The notes beneath the pieces were generated by a model that saw only the letters and a program-made list of their open reading frames with translations, was not told the DNA's origin and searched no databases. A stretch of 43,399 nt of DNA, taken from NCBI GenBank assembly GCA_028711995.1, contig JAQTRE010000013.1, positions 1 through 43,399 on the forward strand. The letters run 5' to 3'. The stretch comes from Dehalococcoidia bacterium (GTDB lineage: Bacteria; Chloroflexota; Dehalococcoidia; SZUA-161; SpSt-899). Below, piece after piece: positions 9,900 through 17,563 of the stretch (position 1 is the first letter of the stretch; each line of letters starts with the position of its first letter). The translations under genes were made by a program, and so were the position numbers.

Positions 9900-12053
9900 A
9901 TGAAAATCTGCAAGTCATCCACCCTGCTGCCGCCAATGGTCTACGCCCTGCTGGCGGTAGCCGTATTATCCCCGTTACTTCGGCCGGGATATGTCCTCAC
10001 CCTCGATATGGTCTTCGCTCCGGATGAAGACTTCAGCGATTATATTTATGGAATGAGCGAGGGGTGGGTCACCGCAGCCGCCCCATTTCTGTGGCTTCAG
10101 CAGGGATTCACCCATCTTCTTCCGGGATGGGTTTTCCAGAAGATCATCCTCTGTCTGATTCTCTTCTTAAGCGGCTGGGGCGGGCACCGGATGATCCCCG
10201 GCAACGGCATCGGCAGCTATTTTGCCGGCATCTTCTATGCCGTAAATCCGTTCACCTACACCCGGTTCATGGCCGGGCAATGGGGTGTGCTGTGGGCATA
10301 TGCGCTTACCCCGTTTGCCGTCATGGCCTTCATCGAATTTCTGGAGACCAGGGAAGGCCGCTCGATCCCCAAGCTGGTCATCCTCACGACGCTGGTTGGG
10401 CTGTTGCAGATCCACGGATTGTTTCTGCTTCTGCTGGTTTATCTGGTATTGACGGTGGTCAAACTCTATCAGTTGCGCCGGGATCGAGAGCAAGCCTTGC
10501 GGGTCTGCAAACTGGTATTGATGGCAGGCATGGCGTTCACGGCGATCAATGCATACTGGATTATCCCGGCATGGAGCGCCGATGACACGTTGCTCAACCA
10601 TGTTGATACGGCGGATATGGCGTTCTTCGCCCCAAAAACGGAATCCGGTCTCGGCACCGCCTTCGATGTTGCCTCGCTGCATGGCTTCTGGAGAGAGGGG
10701 TATACCTATGCCCGGGATAGTATTCCGGTCTGGTGGCTTATTTACGGGGGCATCCTGTTTCTGGCCATCTACGGTTTTAGCAAGGGCCCCGCTGACCAAC
10801 AGAAAAAATGGATAGCGGTGGCGATTAGTGTGGCCGGTGTAGTGAGTTTTATTTTAGGCCTTGGCGCATCGAGCAGTTTCGGTAATGGCCTGTTCACCTG
10901 GCTCTGGGACCACGTCATGCCTTTGCGCGCATTCAGGGATTCCCACAAATTCATCGGCATACTCTGTCTGGCCTATGCTTATCTTGCCGGACTGGGGGTA
11001 AGCGCTCTGGCAAAGGAAATAAGAATGCGAAAGCATCAATTTCAAAAGGAGATAACTCCGCTGGTGGGTGTCGGCATGGTGTGTGTACCGCTGATCTATA
11101 CCTTCCCGATGTTCGGGTTTTCCGGTAACCTGGGCACAACCGACTATCCGCCACAATGGAGCGAGGTGAATGCGTATCTCAATGACGATGAAGAGGATTT
11201 CAGTGTGCTGGTCTTGCCCTGGCATCGGTACATGGACTTTGACTGGCTGCCAAACGAAGATAAGCGATTGAACAATCCCGCCCGCAGTTTCTTTGACAAG
11301 CCGGTAGTTCAGGGGGATAACATCGAAATACCGGGGGTTTATACCCAGAGCACCAACCCTGTGAGCGCCTATATCGAGTTTCTGCTGGGGAAGAAGGACG
11401 TCATCAATAACTTTGGAGAGCTTGTCGCGCCCCTTAACGCCAAGTATGTGCTCCTGATGAAAGAGGCCGACTTCGAGGCATATGGCTTTCTGCGGGGTCA
11501 AAAGGACCTCGAAACAGCTCTTGAAAACGAACGATTGATCCTGTTCAAAAACCGGCACTTCACGGCCAGGAGCTATTCCGTCAGCGACTTGGTGTGCGTT
11601 AACGGATGGGAAGATGTGTTTCGGCTGAGCCAATCCCAGGATATTATGGAGCACCTCTATCTTTTTGGAGGTGAAGCCCCTGTGAGCAGTCAGCAAGGGG
11701 CCGAGAAAAGGGCCGTGAGCAAAAAGACGGATGCCAAATTCGTAGTTGACGGGACCGCTCAGCCTTACACCGTGTTTGTCGTTCCCCAGAACGTGAATCC
11801 CCGCCATTGGCAGTACAACGGAAGTGATTCGCTCCAGAATCTGGGGTTTATGCCCGCCTTCATATCCGATGAAGATGGTGGAAACATTGTGTATCAGCGA
11901 TTCTATAGTGTCTATCTGCCGGCCTATGGCGTCTCCGGGATTGCCGTGACTGGTTTGCTTTTGTGGTATTTGGTGCAACGAAGGAACAGACTATCGAAGA
12001 ATGCATGTCGGAAGAGTAATACCGAATCAACAGCCACGCAAGAAGGGGGTTGA
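9900..12053 (+). CDS. large polytopic membrane protein, GT-C/YfhO-like
   Basis: A 717-residue protein. Roughly 11 hydrophobic helices fill residues 10-405, a soluble extracytoplasmic domain follows (about 420-690), and one last helix lies near 675-695. An acidic loop after helix 1 (Phe-Ala-Pro-Asp-Glu-Asp) is in the place of the catalytic Asp of GT-C enzymes. The layout resembles YfhO-type and arabinofuranosyltransferase-like proteins. The upstream Shine-Dalgarno is weak (AAGAGA). Its stop is one base before the acyltransferase ATG, implying coupled translation. Likely role: external sugar transfer onto a lipid or protein acceptor. Exact family is uncertain. Confidence 0.7.
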   Translation: MKICKSSTLLPPMVYALLAVAVLSPLLRPGYVLTLDMVFAPDEDFSDYIYGMSEGWVTAAAPFLWLQQGFTHLLPGWVFQKIILCLILFLSGWGGHRMIPGNGIGSYFAGIFYAVNPFTYTRFMAGQWGVLWAYALTPFAVMAFIEFLETREGRSIPKLVILTTLVGLLQIHGLFLLLLVYLVLTVVKLYQLRRDREQALRVCKLVLMAGMAFTAINAYWIIPAWSADDTLLNHVDTADMAFFAPKTESGLGTAFDVASLHGFWREGYTYARDSIPVWWLIYGGILFLAIYGFSKGPADQQKKWIAVAISVAGVVSFILGLGASSSFGNGLFTWLWDHVMPLRAFRDSHKFIGILCLAYAYLAGLGVSALAKEIRMRKHQFQKEITPLVGVGMVCVPLIYTFPMFGFSGNLGTTDYPPQWSEVNAYLNDDEEDFSVLVLPWHRYMDFDWLPNEDKRLNNPARSFFDKPVVQGDNIEIPGVYTQSTNPVSAYIEFLLGKKDVINNFGELVAPLNAKYVLLMKEADFEAYGFLRGQKDLETALENERLILFKNRHFTARSYSVSDLVCVNGWEDVFRLSQSQDIMEHLYLFGGEAPVSSQQGAEKRAVSKKTDAKFVVDGTAQPYTVFVVPQNVNPRHWQYNGSDSLQNLGFMPAFISDEDGGNIVYQRFYSVYLPAYGVSGIAVTGLLLWYLVQRRNRLSKNACRKSNTESTATQEGG

Positions 12054-12054
12054 C

Positions 12055-12660
12055 ATGATCTATGATCGCAAGATGGAAACAGTAAAAACGAGGCTCTCCA
12101 ATCATGAGCGGCTATATCGTTTCAGCTGTACATGCCATCGATACCTCTCCGCAATTGAATGGTTTATCCTCACGTTCGCCGGTTACATCCCCTGCCAGAC
12201 AATAAGGAAGGGCATCTATCGGATGATGGGAATGAAGATCGGCAAAGGAACCGTTATTTTCGGGAAGGCAGAAGTGAGAATGCCCGGGAATATCGTTATT
12301 GGAAACAATGTTGCCATAGGACACGGAGCAATCCTTGACGGACGAGGCGGTATCGAGATCGGCAACAATGTAAACTTCAGTACCGGAGTGTGGTTGTGGA
12401 CTGCCCAGCATGACGTAAATGACCCGTACTTCAGCATGAGCACAGGCAGGATTGTTATAGAAGATTACGCGTGGCTTTCCTGTCGAACCACCGTTTTGCC
12501 CGACACCAGCATCGCTAGAGGCGCAGTTGTGGCTGCAGGTGCCGTAGTAACCAAAGATGTTCCGCCTTTCAAGATAGTAGCTGGTGTTCCCGCTCAAGTC
12601 ATCGGGGAGAGAAACCGCGATCTGCGTTATCGTTTGGAAGACTTCACTCCCATGATCTGA
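12055..12660 (+). CDS. hexapeptide-repeat acyltransferase (WbbJ/LacA type), copy 1
   Basis: From ATG 12055 (after an AGAAGGGGG box) this gives 201 residues. The frame is open to 12001, but that part overlaps the previous gene. An N-terminal amphipathic region leads into left-handed beta-helix repeats of the [LIV]-G-x4 type from about residue 70. A Gln-His-Asp motif near residue 121 supplies the expected catalytic His. The C-terminal coil ends in a Gly-Val-Pro-Ala cap. It would O-acetylate a sugar, moving acetyl from acetyl-CoA. It is closely similar to the next gene over most of its length, so the two are tandem duplicates. Confidence 0.88.
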   Translation: MIYDRKMETVKTRLSNHERLYRFSCTCHRYLSAIEWFILTFAGYIPCQTIRKGIYRMMGMKIGKGTVIFGKAEVRMPGNIVIGNNVAIGHGAILDGRGGIEIGNNVNFSTGVWLWTAQHDVNDPYFSMSTGRIVIEDYAWLSCRTTVLPDTSIARGAVVAAGAVVTKDVPPFKIVAGVPAQVIGERNRDLRYRLEDFTPMI

Positions 12661-12715
12661 TGCCGGCACATGTTCGCAGAGCCCCGATCCCATCAGCCAA
12701 TACGGAGTTAGTAAA

Positions 12716-13345
12716 ATGAACGATGATTACTATCAACCTCAAAATCATGGCGGATACATTAACGCCTTACAAGATCGCTTGGTTAAATATCTGTTCATTT
12801 ACAGCCTGGCAAAAAAAGTCTACAAGCTCGGCCAGGCTTTGGAATGGTATATTCTCAAGTTTGTGGGAGTATTTCCATCACAGACCGTACGTATCATGGC
12901 TTACCGTTTAATGGGCATGAAAACAGGCCAGAGAACAGTTATCTTCGGCGGTGTGGAAGTAAGATGCCCCAAGCGAATAAGTATTGGACATGATACTGTT
13001 ATTGGTCACGGGTCTCTCCTTGATGGCAGAAGACGTCTGGAAATTGGCAATAATGTGACATTGAGTTCGGCAGCTTGGATATGGACTGGCCAGCACGATG
13101 TAAACGACCCCTATTTCAGAGGGAACGGGAAGCCTGTGATGATCGAAGATTACGCCTGGATTTCTTCTCGCGCCACGGTGTTAGCCGGCAGTAAAATTGG
13201 GAGGGGAGCCGTAGTTTGTGCAGGAGCGGTGGTCACACAAGATATTCCAGCCTTCAAAGTAGTCGGAGGCGTGCCGGCTAGGATTATCGGGGAAAGAAAC
13301 ACAGACCTGAGATATGTGCCTCATGATATTGTTCCCATGATATGA
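12716..13345 (+). CDS. hexapeptide-repeat acyltransferase, copy 2
   Basis: A 209-residue paralogue of the preceding gene, with the same order of elements: the Arg-Leu-Met-Gly-Met-Lys lead-in, hexapeptide turns, a Gly-Gln-His-Asp-Val-Asn-Asp-Pro-Tyr-Phe catalytic segment, the Gly-Val-Pro-Ala cap and a shared C-terminal Pro-Met-Ile. By eye, roughly 60 percent of the catalytic half is identical, while the N-terminal 50 residues diverge. The ATG at 12716 is preceded by a weak GGAG. It is the last gene of the glycan cluster. The two copies may acetylate different positions or different sugars; sequence does not tell. Confidence 0.88.
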   Translation: MNDDYYQPQNHGGYINALQDRLVKYLFIYSLAKKVYKLGQALEWYILKFVGVFPSQTVRIMAYRLMGMKTGQRTVIFGGVEVRCPKRISIGHDTVIGHGSLLDGRRRLEIGNNVTLSSAAWIWTGQHDVNDPYFRGNGKPVMIEDYAWISSRATVLAGSKIGRGAVVCAGAVVTQDIPAFKVVGGVPARIIGERNTDLRYVPHDIVPMI

Positions 13346-13461
13346 ATAGTCTTCAGGTACAATTCTGAGAAACGGAAACTGTCGACAACGGTCAGCAAAA
13401 AGAGCAGGGGATAGGGGCTTTCACTCGCAGTCGATCAGGGCTTCCTTAATATGAGAGCCTA

Positions 13462-13495
13462 TGCTGGCCGAAGCGCTATCTCGCTTCGGCCAGCA
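13462..13495. terminator. bidirectional hairpin between convergent genes
   Basis: Arms 13462-13475 and 13482-13495 form a 14-bp GC-rich stem with a 6-nt loop between the convergent acyltransferase and TerB-like genes. No strong U tract on either side. Confidence 0.6.
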
Positions 13496-13508
13496 CCCTA
13501 TTTGTATC

Positions 13509-13952
13509 TTAGGCCTGATTCTTGATCACTACGGCTTCTACAACTTTGAGAGCTATAGCTTCATCGATCTGCAAGGCGTTCTGAAGATCCTCCAGGAACT
13601 TTTTCTCCTCCGGCTCAACAACGCCGTCGGCCAGAACCAGGTCGGCAGCCACAAAGAAAGCAGCCTGCAATTCTTCTTTGGAGAGAGCAGCTTTTGCCGC
13701 CTGGATCACCGGGGCGCTTCCTCGCTTCTTGATCAGGCCGGCAACCTTGTTCAGCGTGTTGGCCATGTCCTTCATGTCGTGTTTTCGGAACGACTTCAAT
13801 GTGGCCAGATCGATAACAGTTCGCTGCACTTCTTCCTGACTGATCTCGCCGTCTGCTGCCACCGCCGCCACACCTATGGCAGCAAAGGCCTCTGACTTGC
13901 TCAAGGATACCGTACCACTGTCCTTGCCAAACGCTTTATCAAACAGTCCCAT
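13509..13952 (-). CDS. TerB-like tellurite-resistance domain protein
   Basis: A 147-residue soluble, mostly helical protein. Two repeats of an acidic helix-turn pattern, Ala-Val-Ala-Ala-Asp-Gly-Glu-Ile (about residue 30) and Leu-Ala-Asp-Gly-Val-Val-Glu-Pro-Glu-Glu (about residue 108), are the metal-binding signature of the TerB/DUF533 fold. Full-length TerB is about 150 residues. The ATG follows an AAGGGAGG box and a TATAAT box further up. It appears monocistronic: a hairpin lies beyond its stop, and a separate terminator ends the gene upstream. Other ter genes are absent, so tellurite resistance itself is unlikely; a general stress role is more plausible. Confidence 0.8.
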   Translation of the reverse strand: MGLFDKAFGKDSGTVSLSKSEAFAAIGVAAVAADGEISQEEVQRTVIDLATLKSFRKHDMKDMANTLNKVAGLIKKRGSAPVIQAAKAALSKEELQAAFFVAADLVLADGVVEPEEKKFLEDLQNALQIDEAIALKVVEAVVIKNQA

Positions 13953-13975
13953 ACATATGCCTCCCTTTGAATCGT

Positions 13976-13981
13976 ATTATA
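13976..13981 (-). promoter_or_regulatory. candidate -10 box for the TerB-like gene
   Basis: A perfect TATAAT on the minus strand, 24 nt from the start codon. The best -35-like match (TTTACA) lies at a poor spacing of about 20 nt, so the promoter is only partly supported. Confidence 0.35.
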
Positions 13982-14016
13982 CTCTTATTTTACCCTGGCG
14001 CTGTAAAATCCGCCGC

Positions 14017-14050
14017 AAAAAAGGGGCCGGGAGCTAGTCCCGGCCCCTTT
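14017..14050 (-). terminator. intrinsic terminator of the zinc-ribbon gene
   Basis: A 13-bp perfect stem (14020-14032 with 14038-14050, 5-nt loop) is followed on the minus strand by a run of T residues. It lies 22 nt after the stop of the zinc-ribbon gene. Textbook layout. Confidence 0.85.
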
Positions 14051-14071
14051 GACCTGGTGTGATGATAAAAT

Positions 14072-14389
14072 CTATCGTCTGCTTTTGGATCCGCCACCCT
14101 GGCTGCTGTAGCACTGGCTGCAATACACCGGCCGGTCCTGGCGAGGCTCGAAGGGCACTTCAGTTTCAGTACCGCATGCGGCACACACCGCCGGATACAT
14201 CTGCCTGCGGGCACCACCAAAACCACCAGATCCACCTCCGCGCTCCTGCTTCCTTGTAGCGCGGCAGTCCGGGCACCGCTTGGGATCATTGGTGAACCCT
14301 TTGTTGGCGAAGAACTCCTGTTCACTCGCAGTGAAAGTGAACTTGGCCCCGCAGTCAGCACACTGCAACTCCCTATCGGTGAAACTCAT
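14072..14389 (-). CDS. double CxxC zinc-ribbon protein
   Basis: From ATG 14389 this encodes 105 residues; a longer frame to 14434 lacks a ribosome binding site, whereas AGGAGG sits just before ATG 14389. Two cysteine knuckles are visible: Cys-Ala-Asp-Cys with Cys-Pro-Asp-Cys (about residues 10-42), then Cys-Ala-Ala-Cys with Cys-Ser-Gln-Cys (about 70-93). The centre and tail are rich in Gly, Arg and Ser. This matches the zinc-binding CXXC families found in many anaerobes, whose role is not well known; nucleic-acid binding is a reasonable guess. The start codon is buried in an inverted repeat. Confidence 0.8.
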   Translation of the reverse strand: MSFTDRELQCADCGAKFTFTASEQEFFANKGFTNDPKRCPDCRATRKQERGGGSGGFGGARRQMYPAVCAACGTETEVPFEPRQDRPVYCSQCYSSQGGGSKSRR

Positions 14390-14439
14390 TGGATGACCTC
14401 CTATCCTAAGAATGCTGAGCTGAACTTCGGTCATCCAAT
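14388..14439 (-). promoter_or_regulatory. inverted repeat covering the start of the zinc-ribbon gene
   Basis: Eleven-base arms at 14388-14398 and 14429-14439 are perfectly complementary with a 30-nt loop. In the transcript the downstream arm includes the end of the Shine-Dalgarno and the first bases of the start codon. Folding would hide the start site; alternatively the dyad is a protein operator. Confidence 0.45.
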
Positions 14440-14625
14440 ATCTTGAGGAATCTTGCCCTGAAGAGACCTTTTCCGGGGAGCTCTAAGGGGTTTCGGGGAG
14501 ATTTGGTAACCTCTGTCATGCTGCTTGGCTCTAGTATACGAGAGAATCGGGATAACTGCAAGATAAGCTTTAAAGATTTTAATCAAGCCTGTCTCATTCT
14601 CCGGAAACATGATTTTGCTACCCCG

Positions 14626-16338
14626 TTAGTCCTCTTCGTCAGTACTGCTGAACTTGGCAATGGATTCCTTTTCTCTCATCCTGGATAGAATCTGCTTTCG
14701 CTCATCCGCTTTCAGGCCGGAGATGTTCAACAGTCTTTTCAATAATCGGAAGCTGGCCTCATATTCAGGGCTTACCATCTCTGAAACCCCGATCCTTTGA
14801 AGCACATTAGCTTCGCCGGTGCGATGGACCCGCGCTAGAACTTGAATATTGGGGCTGAGGGCCAGCGCGGTTCTGACTGTGGTCACCACCGCCACGGGAT
14901 CAGGATACGTTACCACCAACGCCCTGGCCTTCGCCAGGTTCAGCCGATCCAGAACATGGATATTGCTGGCATCCCCATAGATACAGGACACTTGATTGCT
15001 ACGCAGATCAGAGATGATCCCGGGGTTGATCTCGACCACGGTGAAGGGGATGGCTGCATCCCTGAGGCCTCTTGCCAGATGCCTGCCCACCCTGCCATAT
15101 CCGGCGATAATCACCTGGCCCTCGTTTGAAAACCCGGCAGGCTTCCCGGCCGGCGGCTCTCCGGTCGTCGCAATCGGGTAGAACCTGGAATACAGCCATG
15201 AAACCGAACTGATACCAAAGGGAGTGAGCATCATGGTGATCAGGGCGCTAGCCAGGATCAGAGAATAAGAGTCGGCGGAGATGATATCCATATTGACGCC
15301 GATTTGTGCCAGGATAAAGCCGAACTCCCCGATCTGGAAAAGACCGGCGCCGGCCAAAAGAGCAATCCTTTTATTGAAGCCGAATTGCCACACAATGCCG
15401 AAGACCGCCACGAACTTAATGAAGATGATCAGCATCACGGCCTGGATGGTCAGCCACCAGTTGTCGACCACGAATCCGGGATCGAGCAGCATGCCGAGGG
15501 AGACAAAAAACAGGGCGGCAAAAATATCCCGCAGAGGGATAATTTCAGCCAGAGCCCGATGCCCGAACTTCGATTCATGGAGCGCCAGCCCGATGACAAA
15601 AGCGCCAAAGGATACTGATAGCCCCAGGATATAGGTGCCCAGAGCCGTTCCCAGGCACAGCACGATAATGGTCAGCAGAAACAACTCGCGAGAGCGAACT
15701 CCGCCAACACTGCCGAGCAGCCAGGGAAGTATCCATAATCCCAGGATGATCACTACCCCAATAAAGAGTATCGCTTTGCCGGTTGCCAGAAGCAAATCCG
15801 AAGAGAGGCTTTCCGTCTCGCCGTTGAGAGCCGGTATTACCAACACCATAAATACAGCAGCGATGTCTTGAAGGATAAGGATGGCCACCATGATCCGGCC
15901 GTGTACGGAATCCATCTCGCCCCGGTCCATTAATATCTTGAGACAGACCATGGTGCTGCTCAAGGAGATGACTAATCCAAAAACAACCGCTTCTGATGCC
16001 GACCAATCGAACACCAGCACAGCCGCCACAAACCCCAGACCACTGGTGATCATGATCTGAGCCGGGCCACCCAGATAACCCACCTTCCCTGCCTCTTTCA
16101 ACTGCAGGGGCGAGATTTCCAGTCCCAGCGTGAACATCAAGAGCGCCACGCCAACCGTCGCCACAGCCTCAACGAGCGATACATCGTTCACCAGGCCAAG
16201 GGCATAAGGGCCGATGCCCACCCCGACTCCGAGATAGCCAAGGATGATCGGCTGTTTCAGCCGGTGAGCGACCATTCCGCCAACCAGGGCGGCGGTCAAC
16301 AGGATGGCAAAATTGATGGCTTGGCTGGATTGATCCAT
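14626..16338 (-). CDS. Kef-type cation:proton antiporter with TrkA-N domain
   Basis: A 570-residue CPA2-family protein. About 12-13 membrane helices fill residues 5-385, including the Pro-Ile-Ile-Leu-Gly-Tyr-Leu-Gly-Val-Gly-Val-Gly helix near residue 30 and a Phe-Thr-Leu-Gly-Leu-Glu segment near 70 that is typical of the family. A cytosolic RCK/TrkA-N domain (about 410-525) has the Rossmann motif GYGRVG. The layout matches YbaL/KefB potassium efflux systems, which regulate cytoplasmic pH and potassium and are gated by nucleotides. No glutathione-gating partner (KefF/KefG) is nearby. The ATG lacks a strong Shine-Dalgarno. Ion specificity is not certain. Confidence 0.88.
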   Translation of the reverse strand: MDQSSQAINFAILLTAALVGGMVAHRLKQPIILGYLGVGVGIGPYALGLVNDVSLVEAVATVGVALLMFTLGLEISPLQLKEAGKVGYLGGPAQIMITSGLGFVAAVLVFDWSASEAVVFGLVISLSSTMVCLKILMDRGEMDSVHGRIMVAILILQDIAAVFMVLVIPALNGETESLSSDLLLATGKAILFIGVVIILGLWILPWLLGSVGGVRSRELFLLTIIVLCLGTALGTYILGLSVSFGAFVIGLALHESKFGHRALAEIIPLRDIFAALFFVSLGMLLDPGFVVDNWWLTIQAVMLIIFIKFVAVFGIVWQFGFNKRIALLAGAGLFQIGEFGFILAQIGVNMDIISADSYSLILASALITMMLTPFGISSVSWLYSRFYPIATTGEPPAGKPAGFSNEGQVIIAGYGRVGRHLARGLRDAAIPFTVVEINPGIISDLRSNQVSCIYGDASNIHVLDRLNLAKARALVVTYPDPVAVVTTVRTALALSPNIQVLARVHRTGEANVLQRIGVSEMVSPEYEASFRLLKRLLNISGLKADERKQILSRMREKESIAKFSSTDEED

Positions 16339-16735
16339 GACTAATTAAAGGGAAGCACTTTGTTCGTATTCTATCATATGCCGGAGAGGTAGCATAAAAT
16401 CTTGCGTGGCGCTGCTTACAGAACCAGAAATCCGATCCCGCTCATGATAAGCCTTGCATGAGAGCTTATCGGTCGAGATTTCGTGACGCAGAAGTGTATG
16501 CCAGAAACTCACAGCCCGTCCCTGAAATCTTCTCCTTGTGGTGGAGCCGAGAAGGATCGAAGTCCAACTGAAACAGAGACTCAGCTGGTCTCTTTGGATT
16601 GAGAAGCATGATATAAAGTATAAAGTGGGAATGCGCTGCACCTGGCAGATTGAAGGATACTGGAAAGGCTCCAATTATCCAACCTGCCGGTGGCCATCAG
16701 GTCTGACCGGTCAAATCAAATTCTGTCTGTTGAAC
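16339..16735. other. intergenic region between the MarR and Kef genes
   Basis: No credible gene is seen in these 397 nt. Two small dyads stand out: a TGACCGGTCA palindrome at 16704-16713, just beyond the MarR stop, and a 7-bp hairpin with arms 16446-16452 and 16464-16470. Either could belong to control of the antiporter gene or to the 3' end of the marR transcript. Confidence 0.4.
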
Positions 16736-17239
16736 TTATTTGAGGTTTCCACCCCGATCGGCAATCTTCTGGACCAGGCTCAAGAAGGTAATCTGTTCAT
16801 CAGTCGTTAGCCGTCCCATGATACGCAGAACCCTGCGCATGATTACGCTCTCCATTATTTCGTGAAACTGACGTCCGTTTTCGGTCAGTGCTATTCTGAC
16901 GATGCGCCGGTCGTTTGGATCGCCGGAACGTTCGGCAAACCCCTTCTCCACCCACCAGGAGACCAGCCGGGTAGCCGTGTAGGTTTCTATCTTGAGCTTC
17001 TCGCTCAACTCGCCCATGGTGAGCATTTCTTCCTGGCGCAGCAAGCGGTACATCTTGAAAAAAACCATTTCGCCTGCGATTTTCCCCGGTCCATCATTGC
17101 CTACCAGCATGTGAAATCGCTGCCGAATCTCTGCCACGTCCTCGGGGGTGGGGGATCCCATTTCGTCATACAGCTTGATAAAGTCATCCGGCAGATTGGC
17201 CAGTTTCTCGCTCAAGGTACTCTCATGTTCATCAGCCAT
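16736..17239 (-). CDS. MarR-family transcriptional regulator
   Basis: A 167-residue winged-helix protein. The DNA-binding region is Thr-Met-Gly-Glu-Leu-Ser-Glu-Lys-Leu (about residue 76) followed by the recognition helix and the wing signature Gly-Asp-Pro-Asn-Asp-Arg-Arg (about 111-117). Flanking helices at both ends would form the dimer interface. MarR proteins usually repress a divergent gene and release DNA on binding a small phenolic or hydrophobic ligand. Here the divergent gene is the glycyl radical enzyme, and the shared 324-nt intergenic region holds promoters for both plus a striking operator array. It is the obvious candidate repressor for that array. Confidence 0.88.
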   Translation of the reverse strand: MADEHESTLSEKLANLPDDFIKLYDEMGSPTPEDVAEIRQRFHMLVGNDGPGKIAGEMVFFKMYRLLRQEEMLTMGELSEKLKIETYTATRLVSWWVEKGFAERSGDPNDRRIVRIALTENGRQFHEIMESVIMRRVLRIMGRLTTDEQITFLSLVQKIADRGGNLK

Positions 17240-17304
17240 TTTATTAATTGCCCCTGAAATTAGGTTTCATTTGTGATTACTTCATACCGTCGATACAGTT
17301 CTTT

Positions 17305-17331
17305 CTTATATTATCAACACGCTTTTGTCAA
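17305..17331 (-). promoter_or_regulatory. promoter candidate for the marR-like gene, flanked by a dyad
   Basis: On the minus strand, TTGACA (17326-17331) and TATAAG (17305-17310) are separated by 15 nt, about 65 nt from the ATG. An 8-bp inverted repeat, TACCGTCG at 17285-17292 and CGACGGTA at 17335-17342, brackets the promoter and may be an autoregulatory site. Confidence 0.5.
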
Positions 17332-17394
17332 GACCGACGGTACACTTCCTCTCCGGGATGATCGGTAACCGGAATCATAAAGCCATGCGCGCTC

Positions 17395-17423
17395 TTGACA
17401 TGGGCAGGAGACTGGGATATACT
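17395..17423 (+). promoter_or_regulatory. near-consensus sigma-70 promoter of the glycyl radical enzyme
   Basis: TTGACA at 17395-17400 and TATACT at 17418-17423 are separated by exactly 17 nt. The -35 box is perfect and the -10 box has five of six matches. Start of transcription is expected near 17430, giving a leader of about 134 nt. Such a strong promoter suggests control by repression, which fits the adjacent repeat array. Confidence 0.8.
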
Positions 17424-17426
17424 AAC

Positions 17427-17474
17427 TGCAACATGCAGTATTTGCATTATGCAGATTATGCAGCATGCAGGTAT
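17427..17474 (+). repeat. three tandem 16-bp operator-like units (TGCA-N3-TGCA)
   Basis: Three units start at 17427, 17443 and 17459. Each holds TGCA-N3-TGCA followed by G, so six TGCA cores are spaced 7, 9, 7, 9 and 7 nt. The unit consensus is TGCAnnATGCAGnnTn. The array begins 3 nt after the -10 box and covers the transcription start and first 45 transcribed bases, where a bound repressor would block RNA polymerase. A MarR dimer array is the simplest reading. Confidence 0.75.
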
Positions 17475-17563
17475 AGTAGGCATTGTATAGACTGGCGATC
17501 TGAAATTCAAGGGTAAAACGAATCCTCAAGCGTTCACAAATCTTTCAGAAGGGAGGGAGTATC

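Noticed and set aside
10854-11978. 374-codon minus-strand frame opposite the large membrane protein
   Set aside because: It would be antisense to a gene whose helices and coupled stop are clear.
16538-16810. 90-codon plus-strand frame between Kef and MarR genes
   Set aside because: No ribosome binding site, no domain-like pattern and overlap with the end of the MarR gene.
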